Shown one piece after another: positions 1 to 6,879 of a stretch of DNA of 13,618 nt. Made by a program: the position numbers and the translations under genes. Source of the stretch: Micavibrio aeruginosavorus (GTDB lineage Bacteria; Pseudomonadota; Alphaproteobacteria; Micavibrionales; Micavibrionaceae); assembly GCA_003240795.1 (NCBI GenBank), contig QFNK01000020.1, positions 1 through 13,618 on the forward strand, read 5' to 3'. The notes beneath the pieces are model-generated. The model was not told the origin of the DNA, made no database searches, and worked only from the letters and a program-made list of their open reading frames with translations. Each line of letters begins with the position of its first letter. Positions within the stretch are counted from its first letter, which is position 1.

Positions 1-334
1 GCTCCATCACCGTTTTTACGCTGACGCTGATTTTATCGACGAACAGGCATCCGGCGTTAAAGGACGGGAATGTTTCCTGCATCATGCGGAGGTTCTGGGA
101 GATGCTGACCTCCCCGCTCATCAGGCCGCCGACATGCGTCTGAACATTCTTGGCATAGGGAGACACCGTGTGCGTTTCGAAGTTATCAAGCTGGGCCTGC
201 GATTTCGTATGGTCGTAATTGACCTGCGTGTCGGAGGCGACGATGCTGATCTCCGGCGCCTTTTTGAGGGTGCAGGCGATATCCGCCGAAGCCAGTTGCA
301 TATAGCCGGCCATTACCAAATCAAGTCCAATCAA
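1..334 (-). CDS. Unrecognised, probably exported protein (N-terminal part; runs off left edge)
   Basis: An open minus-strand frame enters the window and continues past its left edge; about 111 residues are visible. The best start is a TTG at 332-334 with an AAAGGGA ribosome site about 10 bases upstream; an in-frame ATG at 311-313 is the alternative. The first 17 residues from the TTG (reading as M-IGLDLVMAGYMQLASA) are hydrophobic and end in an ASA motif that would suit signal peptidase, although the usual basic n-region is missing. The mature part begins DIACTLKKAPEISI and contains at least two cysteines (in ADIACT and in NAGCLFVD). I do not recognise the family. A TATACT box at 371-376 (minus) could be its -10 element, without a convincing -35. 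Codon use looks like that of the neighbouring host genes. The reading frame is well supported; the function is unknown. Confidence 0.6.
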   Translation of the reverse strand, partial: MIGLDLVMAGYMQLASADIACTLKKAPEISIVASDTQVNYDHTKSQAQLDNFETHTVSPYAKNVQTHVGGLMSGEVSISQNLRMMQETFPSFNAGCLFVDKISVSVKTVME

Positions 335-424
335 AGCGCCAAGGTCCCTTTACCGCGGTTGTCTTTATGCAGTATATATTAAGGCGGTTATTGAAACATT
401 AAGCATTTTTGAAAGCGACGAAAT

Positions 425-706
425 ATGACAGCCATCGGCAGCTTCCTCCTCTTCCTGCTCGACGTAGCGTTCTGGATCATCATTATTCAGGTGGTTCTAA
501 GCTGGCTGATCACGTTCGAGGTCATCAATATCCGTAATCCGCAGGCCGCGAACTTCGTCCGCCTGATCGACCGCATCACCGCGCCGGTGTTCAACCCGCT
601 GCGCAAGCTGGTTCCGCCGATCGCGGGCATCGACGTTACGCCGATCATCGTGATTTTCGCGATTTACCTGCTCAAATCGATCGTCGCGTCGGTATTTTTC
701 GGATAG
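425..706 (+). CDS. YggT family integral membrane protein
   Basis: The 93-residue product has two hydrophobic helices (about residues 4-30 and 70-92) joined by a polar stretch with ITAPVFNPLRKLVPP, the sequence typical of the YggT family of inner-membrane proteins. YggT proteins have been linked to osmotic-stress tolerance and, in some bacteria, to division or envelope functions, but the biochemical role is not settled. Only one YggT unit is present, as in many alphaproteobacteria. The ribosome site ahead of the ATG is weak (GCGACGAAAT). In many alphaproteobacteria yggT is followed by a DUF167 (yggU) gene and then folD; here a minus-strand gene sits in that place. Its stop codon directly abuts the stop of that convergent gene with no space for a terminator. 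Family assignment is secure, function less so. Confidence 0.9.
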   Translation: MTAIGSFLLFLLDVAFWIIIIQVVLSWLITFEVINIRNPQAANFVRLIDRITAPVFNPLRKLVPPIAGIDVTPIIVIFAIYLLKSIVASVFFG

Positions 707-1015
707 TTACAGATTAAGGCACGGCGCGGGGCTATAGCCGTTCTGCGCCAGCTTTTCCGCGTGGGATTTGTTTTCGGCCTTGTACGCGGACGCAAGCTTA
801 TCAAGCTCCGGCGTGCCTTGCCCCACGGCCTGAAGGGTCTCACGGGCGAAGGCTATCTGGTTGTCCAGCGTGTTTTTGTTGCCGACACAGATTTCACCGA
901 TCATGCGCGCATCCGTAGGGGTCATCTCGACATCCGCGCCGGGGGGCATGGTTATGCCTGCGCTGACGCTCAGATAAATGGCGGATAGAACCGGACGGAC
1001 GGACATCAAAATCAT
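707..1015 (-). CDS. Small exported protein of unknown function
   Basis: The 102-residue protein begins with a short hydrophobic segment (about residues 3-23, LMSVRPVLSAIYLSVSAG) that looks like a signal peptide. It is followed by a helical, charged domain with DNQIAFARETLQAVG and a lysine- and glutamate-rich stretch. Two cysteines, in GEICVGN and near the C-terminus in APCLNL, could form a disulfide after export. The ATG start at 1013-1015 is supported by an AAAGGGG ribosome site 7 bases upstream and by a TTGACA-N16-TAAGAT promoter just beyond it. The gene converges on the YggT-family gene with adjoining stop codons and diverges from folD. I do not recognise the family. A periplasmic or secreted helical protein is the most that can be inferred. 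Confidence 0.7.
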   Translation of the reverse strand: MILMSVRPVLSAIYLSVSAGITMPPGADVEMTPTDARMIGEICVGNKNTLDNQIAFARETLQAVGQGTPELDKLASAYKAENKSHAEKLAQNGYSPAPCLNL

Positions 1016-1042
1016 CTTTGCACCCCTTTATGATTGCAGGCG

Positions 1043-1070
1043 ATCTTAAACTTTTAATTAGTTATGTCAA
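1043..1070 (-). promoter_or_regulatory. Sigma70-type promoter of the small exported protein
   Basis: On the minus strand TTGACA (1065-1070) is separated by 16 bases from TAAGAT (1043-1048). Predicted transcription starts near 1036, giving a leader of about 20 bases that holds the AAAGGGG ribosome site of the gene starting at 1015. The -35 box is a perfect consensus match and the -10 matches at four of six positions. Confidence 0.65.
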
Positions 1071-1080
1071 TCAAATAGTT

Positions 1081-1109
1081 TTGACTTCGGCCCGAGCAAA
1101 GCTTATAAA
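1081..1109 (+). promoter_or_regulatory. Sigma70-type promoter of folD
   Basis: TTGACT (1081-1086) and TATAAA (1104-1109) are separated by 17 bases, the ideal spacing. Transcription would begin near 1116 and give a leader of about 29 bases with an AAGGA ribosome site before the folD ATG. It lies back to back with the divergent promoter at 1043-1070: the two -35 boxes are only 10 bases apart, so the two polymerases could interfere or share a regulator. Confidence 0.7.
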
Positions 1110-1144
1110 AAGGGGAAATTTCATCTGTTTTCCAAGGAATTACT

Positions 1145-1993
1145 ATGGCAAGCGTCATCAACGGCAAGGAAATTTCGGCAAAGCTTCGCGCGGACATCGC
1201 CCATCAGGTCTCCGCCCTGAAATCCAAAGGAATCCGCCCCGCTCTCGCCGTGATCCTCGTGGGGGACGATCCGGCCAGCCATGTTTACGTCGCCAACAAG
1301 ATCAAAGCCTGCGCCGAGACGGGAATCGAGAGCTTCGAGCACCGCATGGATGCGAACGCAAGCGAGAGCGAAATCCGTCACGTCATCAAAAACCTGAACG
1401 CGAACAAGGACGTTCACGGCATCCTGCTCCAGCTGCCCCTGCCCGCGCATCTGGCGGGCGTGCAGGAAAGCCTCGTACAATCCATCGCGCCGGAAAAGGA
1501 CGTTGACGGCCTAACGATTACGAATGCGGGCAAACTGTTCCTCGGCGTCGAAGGCGGCCATGTGCCCTGCACGCCGCAGGGCTCGCTGCACCTGATCAAA
1601 TCCGTGCGGGAGAATATCTTCGGCCTTAACGCCGTTGTAATCGGACGGTCGAACCTGTTCGGCAAGCCGATGGCGCAATTGCTGCTCGCTGAAAACTGCA
1701 CCGTGACCACGGCGCATTCGCGCACGAAAGATCTCGCCGCCGTATGCCGCGAGGCCGATATCCTCGTCGCCGCCGTAGGGCGGCCGCGCATGGTTCAGGC
1801 CGAGTGGATCAAGCCCGGCGCAATCGTGATCGATGTCGGGATCAACCGCCTCGACGATGGAAAACTTTGCGGCGATGTCGATTACACCGCCGCCGAAAAG
1901 GTGGCAGGTGCCATCACCCCCGTCCCCGGCGGCGTTGGGCCGATGACGATTGCGTGTTTGATGGCGAATACGTTGAAAGCGGCGAAAACTTAA
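1145..1993 (+). CDS. folD: Bifunctional methylenetetrahydrofolate dehydrogenase / methenyltetrahydrofolate cyclohydrolase
   Basis: FolD interconverts 5,10-methylene-, 5,10-methenyl- and 10-formyl-tetrahydrofolate in the cytoplasm, using NADP+, and so feeds purine synthesis and formyl-Met-tRNA formation. The 282-residue length is normal. Visible family motifs are YVANK (48-52) with the catalytic lysine K52, LLQLPLP (94-100), PEKDVDG (116-122) with the folate-site aspartate, PCTPQG (141-146), the nucleotide-binding IGRSNLFGKPMAQLL (166-180) and PVPGGVGPMT (259-268). No catalytic motif is missing. The ATG is preceded by AAGGA at good spacing and by the promoter at 1081-1109, so the gene is probably transcribed alone. 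No strong terminator follows it; only a 5-bp hairpin without a T-run is seen. The assignment is very secure. Confidence 0.97.
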   Translation: MASVINGKEISAKLRADIAHQVSALKSKGIRPALAVILVGDDPASHVYVANKIKACAETGIESFEHRMDANASESEIRHVIKNLNANKDVHGILLQLPLPAHLAGVQESLVQSIAPEKDVDGLTITNAGKLFLGVEGGHVPCTPQGSLHLIKSVRENIFGLNAVVIGRSNLFGKPMAQLLLAENCTVTTAHSRTKDLAAVCREADILVAAVGRPRMVQAEWIKPGAIVIDVGINRLDDGKLCGDVDYTAAEKVAGAITPVPGGVGPMTIACLMANTLKAAKT

Positions 1994-2054
1994 GCCAACC
2001 CTAGACTAAAATCTAGCAAATACAAACATTTACATACAATTCAATTGATTTTTT

Positions 2055-2083
2055 TTGACAAGTTATGGCAATAATGATACGGT
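2055..2083 (+). promoter_or_regulatory. Candidate promoter giving a leaderless transcript of the 2090 gene
   Basis: A perfect TTGACA (2055-2060), preceded by a T-run, is followed after exactly 17 bases by TACGGT (2078-2083), which keeps the conserved T, A and final T of a -10 box. The predicted start point, about 2089-2091, coincides with the ATG at 2090. No Shine-Dalgarno sequence is present in front of that ATG, in agreement with leaderless translation. Confidence 0.45.
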
Positions 2084-2089
2084 TTCAAA

Positions 2090-2785
2090 ATGCTAGCACA
2101 AAAATGCAAAGATATTGCAACTGCCTATCTGTCTTCCGGCCGTTTTTATCAAGGCTTTGATCCAGATAATTCGCCGGACTTCACAGATTATGCTCTGCAA
2201 GAGGCTTATAGGCCATACCGAACATACCTTGATTACTGCATTGCCGTGGGAGAAAAATATGGCAGTAGCCAAGAAGATGTTTTGAGCAATGTTTCAAAAG
2301 AATATGAAACCTCGTTAAAAATCTGGAATCGCTTGGTTTCAGAGCATGACTGGCAACCCCAAGATTTTCAATTGTTTGATGATATATATCTCGACCACTG
2401 TAAAGGCGGGACGTACTTATCCTATTGCGTATCCAATGATTGGGATGAATATCAATTAATCGCTTATGCAAATCAATGCTGGAACACTGATAATAAAGAT
2501 AAACCGCAAAAGGCTACAGAATTTCCTGAAGAAAAAGCTGCCGCTAAACTCGCACGTTTTGACGTGGCAACAGAAGAATATAACCGCAAAATGTTGGATG
2601 ATTTGCACCATTACACAAAAGGGGCGGATATTTCAGGCTTTAACAAAGAAGAACTGCATGAGCATTTTGGTAGCGCTGCTGTATCTATAATCTATATACA
2701 AGATCGCATGCTTAAAAATGAAGAAACTAACCAAATATTGAGAAGCGATCTTCAAAAACAATATGCCCCTAAAGCGCAGCTGTAA
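2090..2785 (+). CDS. Orphan AT-rich gene, soluble protein of unknown function
   Basis: The 231-residue product is soluble, acidic in its first two thirds and rich in tyrosine (for example EAYRPYRTYLDYC and DEYQLIAYANQC). It has no signal peptide or membrane segment. Cysteines recur at Y/H-x-C positions (LDYC, DHC, LSYC, NQC), which could be structural, but I recognise no motif or family. The C-terminal third is helical and charged. The gene is clearly AT-richer than its neighbours (about 40 percent GC in sampled lines, against well over 50 percent around it) and uses A/T-ending codons, a sign of recent transfer. It has no Shine-Dalgarno site, and a candidate promoter puts the transcript start at the ATG. 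It ends directly at a strong terminator. The open frame, promoter and terminator together suggest a real monocistronic gene. Confidence 0.7.
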   Translation: MLAQKCKDIATAYLSSGRFYQGFDPDNSPDFTDYALQEAYRPYRTYLDYCIAVGEKYGSSQEDVLSNVSKEYETSLKIWNRLVSEHDWQPQDFQLFDDIYLDHCKGGTYLSYCVSNDWDEYQLIAYANQCWNTDNKDKPQKATEFPEEKAAAKLARFDVATEEYNRKMLDDLHHYTKGADISGFNKEELHEHFGSAAVSIIYIQDRMLKNEETNQILRSDLQKQYAPKAQL

Positions 2786-2817
2786 AAAAGCCGCCCTTTT
2801 CCCTCAGGCGGCTTTTT
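2785..2817. terminator. Bidirectional rho-independent terminator
   Basis: The arms AAAAAGCCGCC (2785-2795) and GGCGGCTTTTT (2807-2817) form an 11-bp stem with an 11-base loop. There is a T-run on the right for the plus strand and an A-run on the left that serves the minus strand. It lies between the convergent orphan gene (stop at 2785) and the isocitrate dehydrogenase gene (stop at 2840), so it can end both transcripts. Confidence 0.9.
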
Positions 2818-2839
2818 CTTTGGAAGAAACTTTTTTCTA

Positions 2840-4090
2840 TCAGGCGGATTTCGTGATGCCTGTTTGCGTGGTCAGCATGCCGCGGAAAACGCGCGCGACA
2901 TTGGCGATGAATTGCTGTCCCGTAATCGCTTTCGTGCGGTCCCTTGCAAGGTCGCCTGTAAGCGCGCTGGATTGCAGCCCTTCTTCAATCGTCAGGACCA
3001 CGGCCTGTTTCAATTTCTTTGCCATGTCCACGCCTTCGGCCTGACCGTTCAGTTCGGCCTTGTGACGAATGGCTTCGGCATAGGCGAAGATATGCGCGGT
3101 CGGGTTGGCGAGAAGCACTTTCTTTTCATGCCATGCGGATTCAAGATCGGGCGCGGTGCCGTGCGGCGGGTCGGCGAGCAACGTGCCGTCGGCACTGACC
3201 AGCGTCGAGTCCATGAGACCCAGCGATTTATGTTCGCCGGCTACCTGGTCGGAGACCACATCGCCGTCATAGTTTTTCAGCGCGATGATCATGTTGTTCA
3301 TCTTGCCCTGCGGGATTTTTGAAACGACGGCGTCGATCAGCTGCACTTTGTCGGCAAAGGTCAGGTTCGCGGCCTTGAATTTATCCGCATAGCTTTCCTT
3401 GAACACCTTGTTGAAAATGTCGATGAACCGGCCGTCATAGGTCGGGTTGATCGTGTCTTTTCCCGCGAAAATCACGGATTTATGCATGGAAAGCGCCTGG
3501 CTGAACACCGCATGCGCGTAATCGTTGATGGATTTGTCGGTTTCGGTCGTCAGAAGCGCGACGCCCTGCTCCACCTTGCGGTTTTCGACAAGGATGACTT
3601 CCTCGCCGTTATCGCCTTCGAATATGATCTTCACTTTGCCGGCGCCTGGAATAGCGACGTTCGGCGCGCCGTAAATACCGCCGACGGCCTGACGGACGAT
3701 CGTCACGTCGCGCATCAGGGGGGCGAATTTATCGATGCCGTTGATTTCAATCGTATTACGCAGAATCGCGGCGCCGTTGATGGCGCGGCGGATAATACCG
3801 TTCGGGGAATCCCATTGCTTGGAAAGGCCGAATTTTGCCGTCTCGTCCTTTGTGGGTGTGATGGTCGGGCCTTTGACGGCGGCCTTGTGTTCCTTCAGAT
3901 CGGCGATTGCCGCGTTGAGCGCGCCGTCATCCGTTTTGTCCCGCGCCTGAAGCGAAATATCGTGCACTTTCCAGTCCACATCGAAAAACTTCGCGATCAG
4001 TTCGTCGCGGATTTCGGCGGACATGTGCGGCCATACGCCGTCCCCCGTCATATCAACGATAGAACCGTTTATTTTGTAAGGCGCAGGCAT
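2840..4090 (-). CDS. icd: Isocitrate dehydrogenase, divergent, predicted NAD+-preferring
   Basis: The enzyme oxidatively decarboxylates isocitrate to 2-oxoglutarate in the TCA cycle. The 416-residue protein aligns with the eukaryotic-type (human IDH1-like) family. It has TITP (76-79), SPNGIIRR (95-102), R111, R133, Y140, K211 in AGKDT, YDGRFIDIF (218-226), D253, KNYDGDVVSD (272-281) and SLGLM (289-293), so all substrate and metal residues are present. The cofactor loop reads HGTAPDL (310-316), where NADP-type members of this family have HGT-VT-RH. The Asp-Leu pair in that place resembles NAD-dependent decarboxylating dehydrogenases. The ATG has a GAGGA ribosome site 7 bases upstream. The gene lies 34 bases after msrB and ends before the shared terminator at 2785-2817, so it is probably the last gene of nhaA-msrB-icd, perhaps with its own promoter inside msrB. 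Family is secure; cofactor choice is inferred. Confidence 0.9.
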   Translation of the reverse strand: MPAPYKINGSIVDMTGDGVWPHMSAEIRDELIAKFFDVDWKVHDISLQARDKTDDGALNAAIADLKEHKAAVKGPTITPTKDETAKFGLSKQWDSPNGIIRRAINGAAILRNTIEINGIDKFAPLMRDVTIVRQAVGGIYGAPNVAIPGAGKVKIIFEGDNGEEVILVENRKVEQGVALLTTETDKSINDYAHAVFSQALSMHKSVIFAGKDTINPTYDGRFIDIFNKVFKESYADKFKAANLTFADKVQLIDAVVSKIPQGKMNNMIIALKNYDGDVVSDQVAGEHKSLGLMDSTLVSADGTLLADPPHGTAPDLESAWHEKKVLLANPTAHIFAYAEAIRHKAELNGQAEGVDMAKKLKQAVVLTIEEGLQSSALTGDLARDRTKAITGQQFIANVARVFRGMLTTQTGITKSA

Positions 4091-4124
4091 AGGGGTTTCC
4101 TCTAGGATAAGAGTTGTGACCCGC

Positions 4125-4655
4125 CTATTTAGCCGTAGATTGGTTAAAAAGTGCTAAATACTCACCATAGCCGCGTGTTTCGAGTTCGGCCTTGGGTACA
4201 AAGCGCAGGGAAGCAGAATTGATGCAGTACCGGTTGCCGCCATGTTCCTTCGGCCCGTCGGGGAAAACGTGGCCCAGATGGGAGTCGCCGGAGGATGAGC
4301 GCACCTCGGTGCGCTGCATAAACAATTTGGTATCCGTTTTTGTCTTTATATTGTGGTCGCCGATCGGCTTGGTAAAGGACGGCCAACCGGTGCCTGAATC
4401 GTATTTGTCGGTGGAGGAGAACAGCGGCTCGCCGGTGACGACGTCCACATAGATCCCCTCCTCCTTATGATCCCAGTATTCATTTTCGAACGGGCGTTCC
4501 GTCCCTTCGTGCTGGGTGACATATTTTTGCATGTCGGTCAGGCCTTTTACGGCCTCGTCTGTCTTCTGGTATGTTTTGGGCGTGGACATCTGTGCCTCCT
4601 GCGCATAGGCCGGAAAGGTGCAAAGCATTGAAACAAGCAGAATTTTTCTAAACAT
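4125..4655 (-). CDS. msrB: Exported peptide-methionine (R)-S-oxide reductase, zinc-less type
   Basis: MsrB reduces methionine-R-sulfoxide in oxidised proteins. The 176-residue protein starts with a signal peptide (residues 1-18, cut after AYA), so it should act in the periplasm. Family motifs are EGIYVDVVTGEPLFSS (66-81), GTGWPSF (88-94), EVRSSSGDSHLGHVF (117-131) and NRYCINSASLRF (141-152), with the catalytic cysteine C144. The two CxxC pairs that bind zinc in many MsrBs are absent; in the first of them V-x-x-G replaces the cysteines. The position often holding a resolving cysteine is S120, so regeneration probably uses an external thiol partner. The only other cysteine is C12, inside the signal peptide. 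The start overlaps the end of nhaA by 8 bp, which suggests translational coupling. A methionine repair function in the envelope would fit with an ion-stress gene upstream. Confidence 0.93.
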   Translation of the reverse strand: MFRKILLVSMLCTFPAYAQEAQMSTPKTYQKTDEAVKGLTDMQKYVTQHEGTERPFENEYWDHKEEGIYVDVVTGEPLFSSTDKYDSGTGWPSFTKPIGDHNIKTKTDTKLFMQRTEVRSSSGDSHLGHVFPDGPKEHGGNRYCINSASLRFVPKAELETRGYGEYLALFNQSTAK

Positions 4656-5901
4656 TCTTTCCGGCTCCGGTTGTTATCCTGAGAAGGATATAGCCCGCGA
4701 TCGCCGAAATAAAAGACCCCGCCAGAACGCCAAGGCGCACTTCCGCCTGCTGCTCCAATCCTGTAAATGCCAGCCCGCCGATGAAGAGCGACATCGTAAA
4801 CCCGATTCCGCAGAGGATGGATACCCCATAGAGTTGTGACCAGTGGGTACCTTCCGGTTTCGGGCAAAGCCCCGTCTTGATGGCCAGCCACATCGCGCCG
4901 AACACGCCCGCCTGCTTGCCAAGGAACAGGCCAAGGATAATGCCGAGCGTCAGCGGATCGAGCAAAGAAGAGAAGCTGATGCCTTCGAACGGTACGCCTG
5001 CATTTGCGAAAGCAAACACGGGCAGGATCAGGAAGGCAACCCATGGATGAAGATCATTCTCAAGACGCATGGCGGGAGAGCGGCGCTCATCCGGATCAGC
5101 GGCTTTCAGGGGAATGAAGAGCGCGGTGATGACACCCGCCATCGTCGCATGCACGCCGGATTTCAAAACCGCCATCCAAAGAAGGATGCCAAGCAGAATA
5201 TAAGGCGCACGGCGCGCCGCGCCCATGCGGTTGAGCAGGAAAAGGCCTGCCAGCGGGATGAGCGCGAACAGCATTGCATTCACATGCAACCCTTCGGAAT
5301 AAAACAGCGCGATGATCATGATCGCCGCGAGGTCGTCTATGATCGCCACTGCGGTGAGGAGGATTTTCAGGGAGACCGGCACGCGGCTCCCGAGAAGCGA
5401 AAGAACGCCGAGGGCAAACGCGATATCGGTTGCGGTCGGAATAGCCCAGCCGCTGGCGGCCACAGGATTTTCACGGTTGATAAAGGCGTAGATAATTGCC
5501 GGAGCCGCAATACCGCCAATGGCCGCAACGATTGGAAGCACGGCCTTGGCGCGGCTGGAAAGTTCGCCGACCACCAGTTCACGTTTGATCTCCAATCCCA
5601 CGAGCAGGAAGAAGACAGCCATCAAACCGTCGTTGATCCAATGCAGAACCGTTTTCTGAAGGCCAAAAACATGGCCTTCATGATCGGCGAAGCCCACACT
5701 GAAATCGACGCCGTTCAGAATATGGTTATACATAGGATACAGGGGCGAATTGGCGATAATCAGGGCAAGCACGGCCATAATCACCAGCACGATGCCGCCG
5801 GCGGCCTCAAGCCTTAGAAATTCGGCTGTTGTATCGATGATACGGCGTGGGCTGAGGCGGGTAAAGAAATGGGAAAAATAATGTGGGTTCTCGCTTGTCA
5901 T
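4648..5901 (-). CDS. nhaA: Na+/H+ antiporter NhaA
   Basis: NhaA exports Na+ (or Li+) in exchange for about two H+ at the inner membrane and controls sodium and pH balance. Counting from the chosen start, the 417-residue protein has the ion-site aspartates in AIIDDLAA (D189 and D190, equal to E. coli D163/D164), TATDIAFALG with D159 (E. coli D133) and GKQAGVFG with K329 (E. coli K300). It also has GLEIKREL (102-109) and a GVHATMAG motif. About 12 hydrophobic helices are seen. Two starts are possible, 5916 and 5901. A perfect TATAAT lies between them and would start transcription at the 5901 ATG, so I chose the shorter form; neither start has a ribosome site. It is the first gene of a probable nhaA-msrB-icd run and overlaps msrB by 8 bp. 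Identity is secure, the exact start is not. Confidence 0.93.
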   Translation of the reverse strand: MTSENPHYFSHFFTRLSPRRIIDTTAEFLRLEAAGGIVLVIMAVLALIIANSPLYPMYNHILNGVDFSVGFADHEGHVFGLQKTVLHWINDGLMAVFFLLVGLEIKRELVVGELSSRAKAVLPIVAAIGGIAAPAIIYAFINRENPVAASGWAIPTATDIAFALGVLSLLGSRVPVSLKILLTAVAIIDDLAAIMIIALFYSEGLHVNAMLFALIPLAGLFLLNRMGAARRAPYILLGILLWMAVLKSGVHATMAGVITALFIPLKAADPDERRSPAMRLENDLHPWVAFLILPVFAFANAGVPFEGISFSSLLDPLTLGIILGLFLGKQAGVFGAMWLAIKTGLCPKPEGTHWSQLYGVSILCGIGFTMSLFIGGLAFTGLEQQAEVRLGVLAGSFISAIAGYILLRITTGAGKNV

Positions 5902-5907
5902 GGGGGG

Positions 5908-5913
5908 ATTATA
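5908..5913 (-). promoter_or_regulatory. TATAAT box ahead of nhaA
   Basis: A perfect minus-strand TATAAT is followed by six C bases and then the ATG at 5899-5901, so the expected transcript start coincides with that ATG. The -35 region is poor (TGGTTT at 17-base spacing). The box also lies inside the longer nhaA frame beginning at 5916, which argues for the shorter protein if the box is used. Confidence 0.4.
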
Positions 5914-5991
5914 CATCCATATTCTGCGAAAACCATATCAAGGCGTATCGATTTGCCCAATTCCTTGCCAGACCATCACCGCATCCAGACA

Positions 5992-6879
5992 ATGAAGGCC
6001 ATATTCTTTGTCGTTCTTGGGTATTTCGGCTACAGCGTCGCGGATCTCTGCTCCAAATATCTTCAGCAATTCTACAGCATCTATCAGGTCCTGGGGATCA
6101 GCGCGGGGATCGGCTGCGCCGTGACGGGCACGTGGCTCCTCACCCGCTACGGGGTCAGGGCGTTCTTTCCCGCGAATTTCAAAATGCACGCGCTGCGTGC
6201 CTTCTGCGTTCTCGGCACCGCGTTCTTTATGGTAAGCGCGCTTCGCACCCTGCCTCTTGCCGACTTTTACGGGCTTGTTTTCATCACGCCGTTCCTGGCG
6301 ATGATCCTCAGCATCATATTCCTCAATGAAAAAGTCGGCTGGCGCAGATGGGCCGCCGCCTGCGTCGGATTTACAGGCGTATTCATTCTAGCGGGACCGC
6401 AATTCGGTGCGTTCGGCGAGGGCGTGATGTTCGCGCTGCTCGGCGTTGTCTGCGCCGCGAGCAACATGATCTGCATCCGCAAGATCGGTTCCGGCGGGCC
6501 CCTTCCGCTCTACGGCTTTTATCCGTTTCTTTTGATGACGACGTTCAACACCATCATGATGTTCGCGACCGACAATTATACGCCCATCGCGGCGGAGCAT
6601 ATCGGATGGTACGCGCTGCACGGGCCGATCGTCATCATGGGCATCCTGTGCCTGTCCATCGGTTTTTCCAAGGCGGAAACGTCCGTCGTTGCGCCGTATC
6701 AATATACGCAGATCATCTGGGGCGTGACGTTCGGATGGCTGTTCTTCCACACCATGCCGTCGGAGACGACATGGCTCGGCCTTGTGCTTATCATCGGCTC
6801 CGGCCTCTATTCGCTCTGGCGCGAGTATGTGAGGAAGCATCCCGCCGTCACTCATTCACCTTCGGACGCACAGCCGTAG
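5992..6879 (+). CDS. DMT-superfamily (EamA-type) permease
   Basis: The 295-residue protein has about ten hydrophobic helices arranged as two similar halves, the layout of EamA/DMT metabolite exporters. In the first half SALRTLPLADFYGLVFITP and FLNEKVGWRRWAAACVGFTG are typical of the family; in the second half AETSVVAPYQYTQIIWG is the matching stretch. Substrates of such permeases cannot be told from sequence; amino acids, nucleotide sugars and drugs are all known. The frame is open upstream to 5869, but that part reads as the antisense of nhaA. The ATG at 5992, where the first helix begins, is therefore the likely start, although it lacks a clear ribosome site. A TTGTCA / TATTCT pair at 5895-5925 with 19-base spacing is a weak promoter candidate, divergent from nhaA. 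Its last 32 bases overlap the convergent phage holin gene. Confidence 0.88.
   Translation: MKAIFFVVLGYFGYSVADLCSKYLQQFYSIYQVLGISAGIGCAVTGTWLLTRYGVRAFFPANFKMHALRAFCVLGTAFFMVSALRTLPLADFYGLVFITPFLAMILSIIFLNEKVGWRRWAAACVGFTGVFILAGPQFGAFGEGVMFALLGVVCAASNMICIRKIGSGGPLPLYGFYPFLLMTTFNTIMMFATDNYTPIAAEHIGWYALHGPIVIMGILCLSIGFSKAETSVVAPYQYTQIIWGVTFGWLFFHTMPSETTWLGLVLIIGSGLYSLWREYVRKHPAVTHSPSDAQP

Noticed and set aside
335..372. Frameshifted extension giving a normal basic signal-peptide n-region (HKDNRGK) to the left-edge protein
   Set aside because: It would need a base error and a CTG start lying in a TATACT box; the TTG with its AAAGGGA site explains the frame without an error.
2001..2016. Hairpin CTAGA/TCTAG after folD as a terminator
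   Set aside because: The stem is only 5 bp, AT-rich and lacks a following T-run.
4843..5817. Long plus-strand open frame (324 codons) opposite nhaA
   Set aside because: The translation is rich in Arg, His and Gln with no domain, typical of the antisense of a GC-rich membrane protein gene; nhaA on the other strand has all family residues.
5869..5991. 41-codon N-terminal extension of the DMT permease
   Set aside because: It is antisense to the nhaA start, contains no helix expected for the family, and the first membrane helix begins directly after the ATG at 5992.
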